From the NCBI GenBank assembly GCA_013205585.1, contig JABMML010000007.1, positions 1 to 26,321 of the forward strand: a stretch of 26,321 nucleotides of DNA, given 5' to 3'. The position numbers and the translations under genes are program-made. Of this stretch, positions 7,723-16,677 are shown piece by piece. Position 1 is the first letter of the stretch. The number at the start of each line of letters is the position of its first letter. Under the pieces are notes generated by a model. It was not told the origin of the DNA. It worked only from the letters and a program-made list of their open reading frames with translations, and made no database searches. The DNA comes from Chitinophagaceae bacterium. GTDB taxonomy: Bacteria; Bacteroidota; Bacteroidia; Chitinophagales; Chitinophagaceae.

Positions 7723-8577
7723 ATGAAGAATATTATTGGCTTCATACGACAGAACTTTACTTTTTTTTTCTTTCTGATACTCCAAATTGTGTCATTGGTC
7801 ATCTTGTCTTCCAATAGTAAAACTCATGAAACTTTTTTTGGTGGCTGGAGTAATCAGGTAACCGGCAATATCAATAGGTACTATTCTAGTTGGACTTATT
7901 TTTTTAGTTTAAAAGCAACCAACGAAAAATTAGCTGCAGAAAATGTGGCATTAAGAAATCAATTAGCTCAAAATTTTGTAGGCTTTGACACGACTAAAAA
8001 ATTAGGTACCCTTATTTTAAGAAAAGATAGTTTAGAAAAAATTAGAAAGTTTTATTACTACCCAGCCAAAGTCGTAGGCAATACTTTCACGCTTCAAAAA
8101 AATTATATTATTATTGAAAGAGGAAGCAAGCAAGGTATTAAAAAAGATATGGCGGCCATTAGTCCCGATGGAAGCATTGTGGGCTTAGTAGTAGAAGTAA
8201 ACGAAAACTATAGTACTATTATGAGCTTGCTGCATCGCAATAGTAAAGTAAGTGCAATGTTGAAAAGAGACAAGATTGCAGGCAGTATCGAATGGGATGG
8301 CGCCGACCCCAATATATTAGTACTTAAAAATATTTCAAAGAGTGCCGCTCCTAAATTAGGTGATACGGTTATCACCAGCCCCTACTCTTCAAATTTCCCG
8401 GCTCAATTAATGGTAGGACGCGTAACTAAAGTTATACAAGACCCCTCTAGTAACTTCTTAACCTTACATGTAAAGGCAGGCACTAACTTTTTTAATTTAG
8501 AATATATTTATGTAGTAGAGAATAAAAGAATGGAGGATCAAAACAAAGTACTTATAAAGGAGGTGGGCAATGAATAA
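7723..8577 (+). CDS. mreC: Rod shape-determining protein MreC
   Basis: Periplasmic scaffold of the elongasome that contacts MreD and PBP2. At 284 aa it has the canonical order: one N-terminal transmembrane helix (about 12-30), a short coiled coil (about 63-86, LKATNEKLAAENVALRNQL) and a beta-rich MreC core. The core contains IERGSKQGIKKDMAAISPDG and GLVVEVNENYSTIMSLL, both family-typical blocks. It overlaps mreD by eight bases (stop TAA within ATGAATAA), indicating translational coupling. The last codons carry an AAGGAGGT sequence that may act as a ribosome binding site for mreD. Confidence 0.94.
   Translation: MKNIIGFIRQNFTFFFFLILQIVSLVILSSNSKTHETFFGGWSNQVTGNINRYYSSWTYFFSLKATNEKLAAENVALRNQLAQNFVGFDTTKKLGTLILRKDSLEKIRKFYYYPAKVVGNTFTLQKNYIIIERGSKQGIKKDMAAISPDGSIVGLVVEVNENYSTIMSLLHRNSKVSAMLKRDKIAGSIEWDGADPNILVLKNISKSAAPKLGDTVITSPYSSNFPAQLMVGRVTKVIQDPSSNFLTLHVKAGTNFFNLEYIYVVENKRMEDQNKVLIKEVGNE
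8557..8564 (+). promoter_or_regulatory. Strong Shine-Dalgarno-like sequence before mreD
   Basis: AAGGAGGT sits inside the end of mreC, with GGAGG ending six bases before the mreD ATG. Bacteroidota rarely use such sites, so a perfect one is notable, though it may just reflect the codons for Lys-Glu-Val. Confidence 0.4.
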
Positions 8578-9091
8578 TTTATTAAAAAATACAGCTCGAT
8601 TTATTTTGTTCTTATTAGTACAAATTGTCATTTTAAACGAAGTTCCTCCAGTTCATCAATTTATCACACCCTATATTTATTTTCTATTTTTATTATGGCT
8701 ACCTTTTGGAGCAAGTCGTATTAGCACCACCTTACTTGGCTTTATATTTGGCTACAGCCTTGATTTATTTACCAAAACCCCAGGACTGCATGCAGCTGCC
8801 TGCGGTTTAATGGGATACCTAAGACCTACTATTTTAAATTTACTCCTATCTCAGGAAGCATCAGAAGAGGTGAACAAAGAACCAAGTGTTGCCACCATGG
8901 GCTGGGGCCCTTATGCTTTTTATGCATTTGCACTCACTTTTATTCACCATTTTTATTTAGTCTTATTAGAATGGTTGCAGTTTGGTAACTTTGGTTACTT
9001 CATTGGAAAAGTATTCTTCACTAGTATTATTAGTCTATTATTAATTTTTAGTGTAGAGCTTATCATGAACAGAAGAAAGCTAAAAAGATAA
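8570..9091 (+). CDS. mreD: Rod shape-determining protein MreD
   Basis: Small integral membrane subunit of the elongasome, partner of MreC. 173 aa, largely hydrophobic with about five predicted membrane segments; family similarity is weak at sequence level, as is normal for MreD. Recognition rests on its place between mreC and the PBP2 gene, its size, and the stretch FGYSLDLFTKTPGLHAAACGLMGYL, which resembles the MreD pattern 'G...D......G..a......y'. The start at 8570 overlaps the end of mreC and is preceded by AAGGAGGT. The next gene begins three bases after its stop. Confidence 0.88.
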   Translation: MNNLLKNTARFILFLLVQIVILNEVPPVHQFITPYIYFLFLLWLPFGASRISTTLLGFIFGYSLDLFTKTPGLHAAACGLMGYLRPTILNLLLSQEASEEVNKEPSVATMGWGPYAFYAFALTFIHHFYLVLLEWLQFGNFGYFIGKVFFTSIISLLLIFSVELIMNRRKLKR

Positions 9092-9094
9092 TTC

Positions 9095-11224
9095 ATGTCA
9101 ATGTACAATTCGAATCGCGGGGGTATCATTCAAATTATCATTGGTATTATTTTTGTCTTAATCACTGTCCAACTAATTAGTTTACAAATATTTTCTAGTA
9201 AGTATGTACTTGCTGCAAATAACAATGCCATTTTTAGAAAAATTATTTATCCCGATAGAGGCATTATCTACGATCGTAAAAAAAGAGCCCTTTTAGAAAA
9301 TACCATTAGCTATGACTTAGTGGTTATTCCCAATGAAGCCAGGGGCGTAGATACGGCTACTTTATGTGAAATTTTAAAAATAGATAAAGCCGAGTATAAC
9401 AAAAGAATAGTGGAAGTAATTATTAAAAATACGCGCGTAAAATCGGGCATATTCGAGGCTTTTCTTTCTGCAGAATTATATGCGCAGTTAACGGAGAACT
9501 TATACCGCTTCCCGGGCTTCTCTTTATCCGAGCGTTCTATTCGTTCTTATCCTTACAATACAGCAGCGCATGTACTTGGCTATGTAGCAGAAGTAGATGT
9601 TAAATTTTTAAAAGTACATGGTGAAGAGGGTTACGAAATGGGCGACTATGCGGGCATGACAGGTTTGGAGAAACAATACGAGTCTATCTTAATGGGTCAA
9701 AGAGGTGTCAATAGATTTTTGAGAGATAATAAAGGAAAAATACAAGGCCCCTTTGAAAAAGGAGAATTTGATACCCTTGCCATTGCAGGTAGAAATTTAT
9801 TTACCAGCATGGATGTAGAAGTGCAACAATTAGCAGAAAAATTATTGCAACACAAAATTGGAAGTGTGGTGGCATTGAATCCTAAAACAGGATCTGTGAT
9901 TGCGATGGCTTCTAGTCCTGGATACAATCCTAATTTATTAACAGGTAATCAAAGAAGAAAAACAATTGGCAGGTTATTAACCGATACAGCGCGCCCTATT
10001 TATAATCGTGCTATTAAAGGTCAATACCCTCCAGGTTCTACTTTTAAACCTTTGGGTGCTTTGATTGCATTAGATGAGGGCTTAATCACGCCTAGTTTTG
10101 GATACAATTGTTTTGGATTATATACATCTTGTGGTGATCCTAGAAAATGCGAGCACCATAATGCCGGACACGCTGCTAATCTACAATTGGCTTTAGCTTA
10201 TTCTTGTAACTCTTATTTTTTGCAAGTTTTTAGAATGGCTATTGACAATCCAAAATACCGTGATGCCAAAAAAGGTTATTTAAAATGGAAGCAATACATG
10301 AATAGTTTTGGCCTAGGTAGAAAATTAGGTATTGACTTGCCTAGTGAAAATAGAGCCAACATTCCTGATACCGCGCAGTACAATAAAGACTTTGGTGGTG
10401 CGAAGTACTGGAATAGTTGCTATATGTTAACCTTAGGTATTGGCCAAGATAGAATGACAGCTACTCCATTACAATTAGCCAATGCAATGGCCTTTATTGC
10501 CAATAAAGGACATTATTATATACCTCATTTTATAGATAGTGTAGAAGAAGAAGATGAAATAGATAAAAAATTATTGGAGAACTTTCGTGTGAAGCAAGAA
10601 GTGACCAAAATACCTACTGAATATTTTGATGTCATTAAAGAAGGTATGCATGATGTTACTGTTTTTGGAACGGCTGCATTTATTAAAGTACCTGGTCATG
10701 AATTTTGTGCCAAAACAGGAACTGCTCAAAACCCACACGGAAAAAATCACTCCTTATTTGTTTGCTTTGCGCCCAAAGACAATCCCAAAATTGCAGTAGC
10801 TGTGATAGTGGAGAATGCGGGCTTCGGTTCTACCTGGGCAGGCCCTATAGCAGGACTTCTTATGGAAAAATATTTGAATGATACTTTAACCAAAGAAAGT
10901 AAAACCAAGGTTGACTACTTATCCAATGTCGATTTGATGCCGGAATCCATTAAAGCTTGGTATGTTCGAAATAATAAAACCGAAATGCTTACTCCTATTG
11001 AATATAACAATGATGAATTAGCAGATATTTGGGATATGGAAATGCTTGCAGAAACAACAGCTATCAAAGTTAAAGTAGATACCATCAAAAAATTAGATAC
11101 TGCAACACCGCCAGTAAAACCAGTAGCCCCTCCTATAAAAAATAAAAAAACTAAAGAAAATGCATTGAACCCTACACTTAAAAAAAAGAAAGCAAATAGT
11201 ATAATAAATAATGTCAGCATCTAG
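9095..11224 (+). CDS. mrdA: Penicillin-binding protein 2 (elongation transpeptidase)
   Basis: Class B PBP that cross-links new peptidoglycan during side-wall growth, working with RodA. An N-terminal membrane anchor (about residues 9-32) is followed by the dimerisation/pedestal region, with the typical RxxDRGxIYDR-like segment (YPDRGIIYDRKKRALLEN). The transpeptidase motifs are all present: STFK with catalytic Ser315, SCN at 370-372 and KTG at 540-542. At 709 aa it is longer than common PBP2 (about 600-650) because of a C-terminal tail of roughly 100 residues. The tail is rich in Pro, Lys and Thr and ends in a poly-lysine patch. It overlaps rodA by 14 bases. Also known as pbpA. Confidence 0.96.
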   Translation: MSMYNSNRGGIIQIIIGIIFVLITVQLISLQIFSSKYVLAANNNAIFRKIIYPDRGIIYDRKKRALLENTISYDLVVIPNEARGVDTATLCEILKIDKAEYNKRIVEVIIKNTRVKSGIFEAFLSAELYAQLTENLYRFPGFSLSERSIRSYPYNTAAHVLGYVAEVDVKFLKVHGEEGYEMGDYAGMTGLEKQYESILMGQRGVNRFLRDNKGKIQGPFEKGEFDTLAIAGRNLFTSMDVEVQQLAEKLLQHKIGSVVALNPKTGSVIAMASSPGYNPNLLTGNQRRKTIGRLLTDTARPIYNRAIKGQYPPGSTFKPLGALIALDEGLITPSFGYNCFGLYTSCGDPRKCEHHNAGHAANLQLALAYSCNSYFLQVFRMAIDNPKYRDAKKGYLKWKQYMNSFGLGRKLGIDLPSENRANIPDTAQYNKDFGGAKYWNSCYMLTLGIGQDRMTATPLQLANAMAFIANKGHYYIPHFIDSVEEEDEIDKKLLENFRVKQEVTKIPTEYFDVIKEGMHDVTVFGTAAFIKVPGHEFCAKTGTAQNPHGKNHSLFVCFAPKDNPKIAVAVIVENAGFGSTWAGPIAGLLMEKYLNDTLTKESKTKVDYLSNVDLMPESIKAWYVRNNKTEMLTPIEYNNDELADIWDMEMLAETTAIKVKVDTIKKLDTATPPVKPVAPPIKNKKTKENALNPTLKKKKANSIINNVSI

Positions 11225-12557
11225 TAACAATAATAATTTTTCAAAAGGTACCGACTTAGCCGTCATACTACTTTACCTATTCATGGTGGCTATTGGCATT
11301 ATGTGCATTTTTATGGTAGAGTACAATCCTAATCTTACTTGGAGCAATTCTTTTTTAACGGCTAAAACGAATTATAGCAAGCAAATTTACTTTGCTATTT
11401 TCTGCGCATTTGTGGCCATCTTTATTTTACTTGTTGATAGTAAACTATTTACAGCCTTTGCTAATATTTCTTATGTGTTAGGTATTTTATTAATGATAGC
11501 TACCTTTTTTTTAGGTAAAAATATAAACGGGTCCAAAAGTTGGATTCCCATTGCAGGAGGTTTTAATTTACAACCTGCAGAATTATGTAAAATTTTCACT
11601 GCCTTAATTCTAGCAAAATTTATTGCTAAACCCGAAACCGATTTTACTAAATTAAAGTCGCATATCATCGCTGGTATTATGATTGCCCTTCCAGCGGTCT
11701 TATCCATCATGCAACATGAATTAGGCCTAGCCTTGGTCTATAGCGCTTTTATATTTGCAATGTACCGTGAAGGGCTACCTCCAGTCATTCTTGTTATCCT
11801 GCTTTCATTTGCCATATTGGTTATTGCTACTTTATTATTAGCACCTACTACCCTTGCTATTATTTTAACTGCCCTAGCAGGTTTATTTATTGCCAACATG
11901 ATTAAAAGGTTCAAGCGTAATAAAAAAAATATCCTTATAGTGCTTGCTATTTGGCTAATAAGTTTTGGTACGGTTCGATTTGCAGTACCCTATATATTTA
12001 ATAATGTATTTGAGTGTTACCAAAGTACCCGTATATATTCAATGATTGGTAAAGAGTATGATTGTTCTTTAAATAAAAAATCGGCTAGCTCCATTACAGA
12101 AAAGAAAAGTAAAAAACCCGATGACTACAACGTAAAGCAAAGTAAAATTGCCATAGGATCTGGCGGTTTTTGGGGTAGAGGTTTTTTAAAGGGCACACAA
12201 ACTAGAGGAAGATATGTACCGGCACAGCATACCGATTTTATATTCACTTCCCTAGGAGAAGCTTTTGGTTTTGTAGGCACATTTACTTTCTTAGCGCTTT
12301 ATTTATTTTTCTTGTTTAGACTTATTAGAATTGCGGAGAGACAAAGAAGTACTTTTTCAAGAGTATACGCTTATAGTGTGGTAGGTATTTTCTTTTTTCA
12401 TATTGCGGTGAATATCTGTATGTCCATTGGCTTATTTCCTGTAGTGGGCATTCCACTGCCTTTAATTAGTTATGGAGGTTCCTCATTGCTTACTTTTACA
12501 GCCCTTTTATTTATTTTATTAAGATTAGACGCAGACAGACAGATGGTGCTGCGTTAA
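11211..12557 (+). CDS. rodA: Peptidoglycan glycosyltransferase RodA (SEDS family)
   Basis: Polymerises lipid II into glycan strands at the inner membrane, paired with PBP2. Multi-pass protein of 448 aa with the SEDS signatures GSKSWIPIAGGFNLQPAE (Trp111 corresponds to the conserved Trp) and HTDFIFTSLGEAFGF with Asp342, the essential catalytic aspartate position. The ending GIPLPLISYGGSSLL is also canonical. The large external loop carries an extra charged stretch (about 285-305), with Cys269 and Cys285 on its N-terminal side, which makes the protein slightly long. It is the last gene of the mre cluster and starts inside the PBP2 gene, so coupling is likely. The gene next to it at 12574 has its own promoter-like box. 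Confidence 0.96.
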   Translation: MSASSNNNNFSKGTDLAVILLYLFMVAIGIMCIFMVEYNPNLTWSNSFLTAKTNYSKQIYFAIFCAFVAIFILLVDSKLFTAFANISYVLGILLMIATFFLGKNINGSKSWIPIAGGFNLQPAELCKIFTALILAKFIAKPETDFTKLKSHIIAGIMIALPAVLSIMQHELGLALVYSAFIFAMYREGLPPVILVILLSFAILVIATLLLAPTTLAIILTALAGLFIANMIKRFKRNKKNILIVLAIWLISFGTVRFAVPYIFNNVFECYQSTRIYSMIGKEYDCSLNKKSASSITEKKSKKPDDYNVKQSKIAIGSGGFWGRGFLKGTQTRGRYVPAQHTDFIFTSLGEAFGFVGTFTFLALYLFFLFRLIRIAERQRSTFSRVYAYSVVGIFFFHIAVNICMSIGLFPVVGIPLPLISYGGSSLLTFTALLFILLRLDADRQMVLR

Positions 12558-12561
12558 TGCT

Positions 12562-12569
12562 TATTTTTG
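12562..12569 (+). promoter_or_regulatory. -7 box four bases before the hydrolase start
   Basis: TATTTTTG matches TAnnTTTG exactly and ends four bases before the ATG at 12574. It suggests a leaderless transcript independent of the mre operon. No -33 match was found at 19 bases. Confidence 0.5.
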
Positions 12570-12573
12570 CAGT

Positions 12574-13332
12574 ATGCGCATTTACCCTTTATCTGAAGGC
12601 AGTTTTTCCATTGATGAAACAAAAGTCTTTAAGCCTTTTGATAGCAGCAGTCCCCATTATCCTGATAGGCCCAAGGGCAGTATACTTGTAGAAGTCCAAC
12701 CCTTTGTCATTATTACCGATAACGATATTATTTTATTAGATACAGGGCTTGGTTATTTAAATAAGTTAGGTGTCTTACAAATTCATGAAAATTTAATGGC
12801 ATTAGGTATTGACCCCTCCAAGGTCACCAAGGTTTTTTTAAGCCATTTACACAAGGACCATGCAGGTGGGATAAGTTATTTGCATCCTATACATCAGGAG
12901 CAATTTATAAGTTTCCCATATGCAAACTACTATGTGCAAAAAAGGGAATTTGATGAAGTCATGCAAAATAGCAAGAACCCCACCCTACTTGCACAAGTTG
13001 GTATTTTAAAAGATTTTAGCGGAACAGTATTGCTTACTGAAGACAAAGGCAGTATTGATAATATTATTCATTATGAAATAACGGGCGGTCATTGCAAGTT
13101 CCATCAAGCAGCATGGATCAAAGAAAATGAGGAAATTATTTTTTTTGGAGCAGATGTAGCTCCACAATTACAACAAATGAAATCAAGGTTTGTAGCTAAA
13201 TACGATTTAGACGGGAAGAAAGCATTAGAATGGAGACAAAAATGGTGGGAGGAAGGAAATAAAGAGCAGTGGACCTTTGCCTTTTACCATGATATTAGTC
13301 AGCCTACTTATAAATCCAGCTTCATTATCTAA
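12574..13332 (+). CDS. Metallo-beta-lactamase-fold hydrolase (lactonase-like)
   Basis: Soluble di-metal hydrolase of the MBL superfamily, 252 aa, without a signal peptide. The metal-binding residues are visible: HLHKDH (His91, His93, Asp95, His96), His173 in TGGH, Asp194 in FGAD and His239 near the end. The order and spacing fit the group containing AHL lactonases and related YtnP-like enzymes, but substrate cannot be read from sequence, and many such proteins are housekeeping hydrolases. It follows rodA by 16 bases and could be read through from the mre operon, yet it has its own TATTTTTG box. No peptidoglycan-related motif is seen, so the link to cell shape is only positional. Confidence 0.9.
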   Translation: MRIYPLSEGSFSIDETKVFKPFDSSSPHYPDRPKGSILVEVQPFVIITDNDIILLDTGLGYLNKLGVLQIHENLMALGIDPSKVTKVFLSHLHKDHAGGISYLHPIHQEQFISFPYANYYVQKREFDEVMQNSKNPTLLAQVGILKDFSGTVLLTEDKGSIDNIIHYEITGGHCKFHQAAWIKENEEIIFFGADVAPQLQQMKSRFVAKYDLDGKKALEWRQKWWEEGNKEQWTFAFYHDISQPTYKSSFII

Positions 13333-13394
13333 AACAAACATTCATTAGGAATCAATGCTGGTAAGGCTTTCACGAAAGCGCGCTTTATTTGTCG

Positions 13395-13402
13395 TACCTT
13401 TG
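13395..13402 (+). promoter_or_regulatory. -7 box for ppc
   Basis: TACCTTTG is a perfect TAnnTTTG match, ten bases before the ATG at 13413. It supports this ATG over the upstream in-frame TTG at 13389, which lies before the box. A small GCTTT/AAAGC hairpin (13366-13379) lies just upstream. Confidence 0.55.
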
Positions 13403-13412
13403 CGGTATTCTT

Positions 13413-16004
13413 ATGACAAGTCCTAATAATAATTACGCTCAACAGTTTAGAACAAATGTATCTGATAAATACATCATCTATAATAGCTTGTTTGCTGCAC
13501 TCCCTTATTCAGGTGTGGCGAATGTAGGTGTGCTACTGCCTATTTTATTACAAACCTGTGAGGAAGGATATACCAAAGAAAAATCACCCAATGAAATTAT
13601 TGATTATTTTTTTGATAGACATACGCAGGTAGCAACAGAGACGGAAAAAATTGACCACTTATTTAAATATGTTCAATACATTGAAAGGCAGGTAGTCCTG
13701 TTTGATGCCATAGAAGACGCCGCTTTCACTAGTGTAATTGATATTGAAGGGCCAGGAAGTTTAAAAACTTTAATTAGAGAGGTGGCTTTTACTTCGAAGC
13801 AAGAAGTCTTAAAAAATAAATTAAAAAAATTTAAAGTACGCATTGTATTAACAGCACACCCTACTCAGTTTTATCCAGCCAATGTTTTAGGTATTATACA
13901 TGATATGGGAGAAGCGATAGGCAAAAATGAATTTAATACCATTAATCAATATATTCAGCAATTAGGATTGACTCCATTTTTTAATAAAAAGCAGCCCAGC
14001 CCTACCGATGAAGCGCTTAATTTAATGTGGTATTTAGAAAATATCTTTTACCATGCGGTGGGCAATATTTATAATACCCTTGTCAAAGATGTTTTTGAAG
14101 GTCAATACGAAGATGCAAACCCCTTTATTGAATTAGGTTTCTGGCCAGGTGGAGACAGAGATGGCAACCCCTTTGTAAATGCAGCCACCACCATAAAAGT
14201 GGCAAAGGCATTGAGATCTAGTATTATAGTTTGTTATTACAGAGATATTAGAAAACTAAAACGCAAACTTACTTTTTCAGGCATTGATCTACTATTAAAT
14301 AATCTAGAGGCTAAGTTATACGAAAATGTTTTTAGACCAGATGAGTCAAACCCCATAGTAAAAGAAGAAATTATTGAAAGCTTAGAAGTTATCAGAAAAA
14401 AAAATATTGAAGAGGATCATTCTTTATATTTAAATAGATTGGAAAGCCTACTGCATAAAGTAAAGTTATTTGGCACGCACTTTGCCTCCTTAGATATAAG
14501 ACAAGATAGCAGAATACACCATAAAGTTTTAATGGATGTACATGAAAACGAAGTTCAAAAAAATGGCAAGGGATTCTTACCGAATAATTATGAGGGCTTA
14601 ACTGCAGCAGAGCAACTTAAAGTATTAAGTAAAATTGAAGGTAAAATTCAATCAGCCGATTTTACTGAAACCATTACAAAGGATACCATTGAAAGTATTT
14701 ATGCTATTAAAGAAGTGCAAGCGTTAAATGGCGTTGCAGGTTGTCATAGATACGTCATTAGTAATTGTCAATCGGAGGTGAATGTAATGGAATTATATGC
14801 ACTTTGCAGGTTATGTGGATGGGACGAAGCATTAGCTACGCTTGATATTGTTCCTTTATTTGAAACCATTGACGATCTTAGCGCTTCAGAAAGTATAATG
14901 CAAGCATTATACTTGGAAACTATTTATGCTACACACTTAAAAGCTAGAAAGCATCAACAACCCATTATGTTGGGTTTTAGCGATGGAACCAAGGATGGTG
15001 GCTACCTCCAAGCGAATTGGAGTATTTATAAAGCCAAGGAAACTCTTACAGCGGTTTCAAGAAAAAATAATATAGTCGTAAAGTTTTTTGATGGTCGTGG
15101 TGGCCCACCTTCTAGAGGCGGCGGTAAGACCAACCAGTTCTACGCCTCCATGGGCAATCAAATTGAAAATGAAGAAATTCAATTAACGGTACAAGGGCAA
15201 ACTATTACTTCTAATTTTGGTACTATTCAATCGGCTCAATATAATTTAGAACAATTATTAAGTGCGGGCATAAGCAATGAACTTTTTGCAGATACTAAAT
15301 TGCAATTATCGGAACAAGACAGAGCATTATTAGAAGAATTAGGTAGCATTAGTTATAATGCCTATCAACAACTTAAAGAAAACCCTTTATTCTTACCTTA
15401 TTTACAAAAATATAGTCCCTTAAATTATTATAGTAAAAGTAATATTGCTAGTCGTCCTGCAAAAAGAGGAACTGGTAATAGCTTAAGCTTTGCAGATCTC
15501 AGGGCCATTCCCTTTGTAGGTAGTTGGAGTCAATTAAAACAAAATGTACCTGGTTTTTATGGGGTAGGTACGGCTCTGCAAGTATTAAAAGAAAAAGGAA
15601 AATGGCAGGAGCTAGAAACCTTATTTAAAAATATTGCCTTCTTTAGAACCCTTATAGATAACAGCATGATGAGTATGGTCAAATCGAATTTCGCCATTAC
15701 TAAATATGTAGCATCTGATTTGGAGTTTAATAGCATTTGGCAAAATATAAAAGAAGAATTTAAATTAACTACTCAGTTATATTTAGAATTAAGCCATGGA
15801 AAAAGTTTAATGGAAAATGATGTCGTAAGTAAGCATTCTATTTTACTTAGAGATAGAATTGTTCTTCCTTTACTAACCATTCAACAATACGCATTAGGGA
15901 AAATACAAGAAGTAAAAGACAAGCCTACTGAATTAGCTTCTTATGAAAAACTACTCACTAGAACTATGTTTGGTATAATTAATGCTGCACGCAATTCTGC
16001 TTAA
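13413..16004 (+). CDS. ppc: Phosphoenolpyruvate carboxylase, Bacteroidota-type
   Basis: Anaplerotic enzyme making oxaloacetate from PEP and bicarbonate; biotin-free. 863 aa from the ATG at 13413, close to the usual 850-950. The catalytic loop VLTAHPTQ holds His149 (E. coli His138). GFSDGTKDGGYLQANW, the ASRPAKRGTG block and LRAIPFVGSWSQ are all family hallmarks. The C-terminus GIINAARNSA keeps the Asn position that helps bind the inhibitor aspartate. The usual FHGRGGxxGRGG motif reads FFDGRGGPPSRGGG, so the His of that motif is replaced by Asp560 while the arginines (562 onward) are kept. The gene ends eight bases from the convergent glycosylase. Confidence 0.94.
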   Translation: MTSPNNNYAQQFRTNVSDKYIIYNSLFAALPYSGVANVGVLLPILLQTCEEGYTKEKSPNEIIDYFFDRHTQVATETEKIDHLFKYVQYIERQVVLFDAIEDAAFTSVIDIEGPGSLKTLIREVAFTSKQEVLKNKLKKFKVRIVLTAHPTQFYPANVLGIIHDMGEAIGKNEFNTINQYIQQLGLTPFFNKKQPSPTDEALNLMWYLENIFYHAVGNIYNTLVKDVFEGQYEDANPFIELGFWPGGDRDGNPFVNAATTIKVAKALRSSIIVCYYRDIRKLKRKLTFSGIDLLLNNLEAKLYENVFRPDESNPIVKEEIIESLEVIRKKNIEEDHSLYLNRLESLLHKVKLFGTHFASLDIRQDSRIHHKVLMDVHENEVQKNGKGFLPNNYEGLTAAEQLKVLSKIEGKIQSADFTETITKDTIESIYAIKEVQALNGVAGCHRYVISNCQSEVNVMELYALCRLCGWDEALATLDIVPLFETIDDLSASESIMQALYLETIYATHLKARKHQQPIMLGFSDGTKDGGYLQANWSIYKAKETLTAVSRKNNIVVKFFDGRGGPPSRGGGKTNQFYASMGNQIENEEIQLTVQGQTITSNFGTIQSAQYNLEQLLSAGISNELFADTKLQLSEQDRALLEELGSISYNAYQQLKENPLFLPYLQKYSPLNYYSKSNIASRPAKRGTGNSLSFADLRAIPFVGSWSQLKQNVPGFYGVGTALQVLKEKGKWQELETLFKNIAFFRTLIDNSMMSMVKSNFAITKYVASDLEFNSIWQNIKEEFKLTTQLYLELSHGKSLMENDVVSKHSILLRDRIVLPLLTIQQYALGKIQEVKDKPTELASYEKLLTRTMFGIINAARNSA

Positions 16005-16012
16005 ATAATTAC

Positions 16013-16621
16013 TTAGACTGCACCGCTATCTTTCCAATTCCATAAATGCAAGCAGGCATAGGTTCTATAGGGTGACCAGCTTAGCGACCTTTTCAACATC
16101 TTGGCTTGTAACTCTTTTTTAGTAGTGTATTTTATTTTATACAATCTTATCATGGCTTGTTGAATACCTAAATCATCTAGGGCAAAAACATCTTCATGGC
16201 CAAGGCTAAACATAAGTAGCATCTCCACGGTCCACCTACCAACACCTTTTATTTGCGTTAACAAAGTAATCACGTCTTCCGGTTCCATCGCATATAATTG
16301 CTTATCATTTATTTTTTGGCTTAGAAAAAACTGAGCCACATTTTGAACATAGTTCACTTTTGAATTGCTTAATCCAATACCACGGAAAGTATCAAAAGGG
16401 GTATCTATAATAGTTTGCATGCTAGGCTCTTTGCCCTTATATACATCCATAAACCTTTTAAAAATAATGGCTGCTACTGTAGTACTTAATTGTTGTGAAA
16501 CAATACTAGCTATTAAACGAATGGCTGTGTTTTTTCTTTTCTTTAAAATATAGGGCTCTCCTTTTACAAGTGCGGCTAGGCCTTTATCTTTTTTCAAATG
16601 CTTTTGATAGCTCATACCCAC
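16013..16621 (-). CDS. DNA-3-methyladenine glycosylase II-like (AlkA family, HhH-GPD)
   Basis: Base-excision repair enzyme removing alkylated bases. 202 aa, corresponding to the HhH-GPD glycosylase domain without the N-terminal AlkA_N domain of E. coli AlkA. The helix-hairpin-helix is LLTQIKGVGRWTVEMLLMFSL (about 120-140), and the catalytic aspartate is Asp150 in ALDDLG, matching the PADD-type motif of AlkA. SIVSQQLS near residue 40 is also typical. No iron-sulfur cluster cysteines are present, which separates it from endonuclease III and MutY. Start is ATG at 16619-16621, or two codons later. It is convergent with ppc and divergent from the NTF2-like gene. Confidence 0.9.
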   Translation of the reverse strand: MGMSYQKHLKKDKGLAALVKGEPYILKKRKNTAIRLIASIVSQQLSTTVAAIIFKRFMDVYKGKEPSMQTIIDTPFDTFRGIGLSNSKVNYVQNVAQFFLSQKINDKQLYAMEPEDVITLLTQIKGVGRWTVEMLLMFSLGHEDVFALDDLGIQQAMIRLYKIKYTTKKELQAKMLKRSLSWSPYRTYACLHLWNWKDSGAV

Positions 16622-16677
16622 AAATTAGGTAGAATTCAATAATTTTAATTAACTTTTCAATGAATAAATTATATACT

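Noticed and set aside
12574..13332. Quorum-quenching AHL lactonase
   Set aside because: The metal motif fits the superfamily, but substrate cannot be told from sequence, and no signalling genes are nearby.
13389..13412. Upstream TTG start for PEP carboxylase adding eight residues
   Set aside because: It lies before the TACCTTTG box, so it would not be on the predicted transcript; the ATG at 13413 is preferred.
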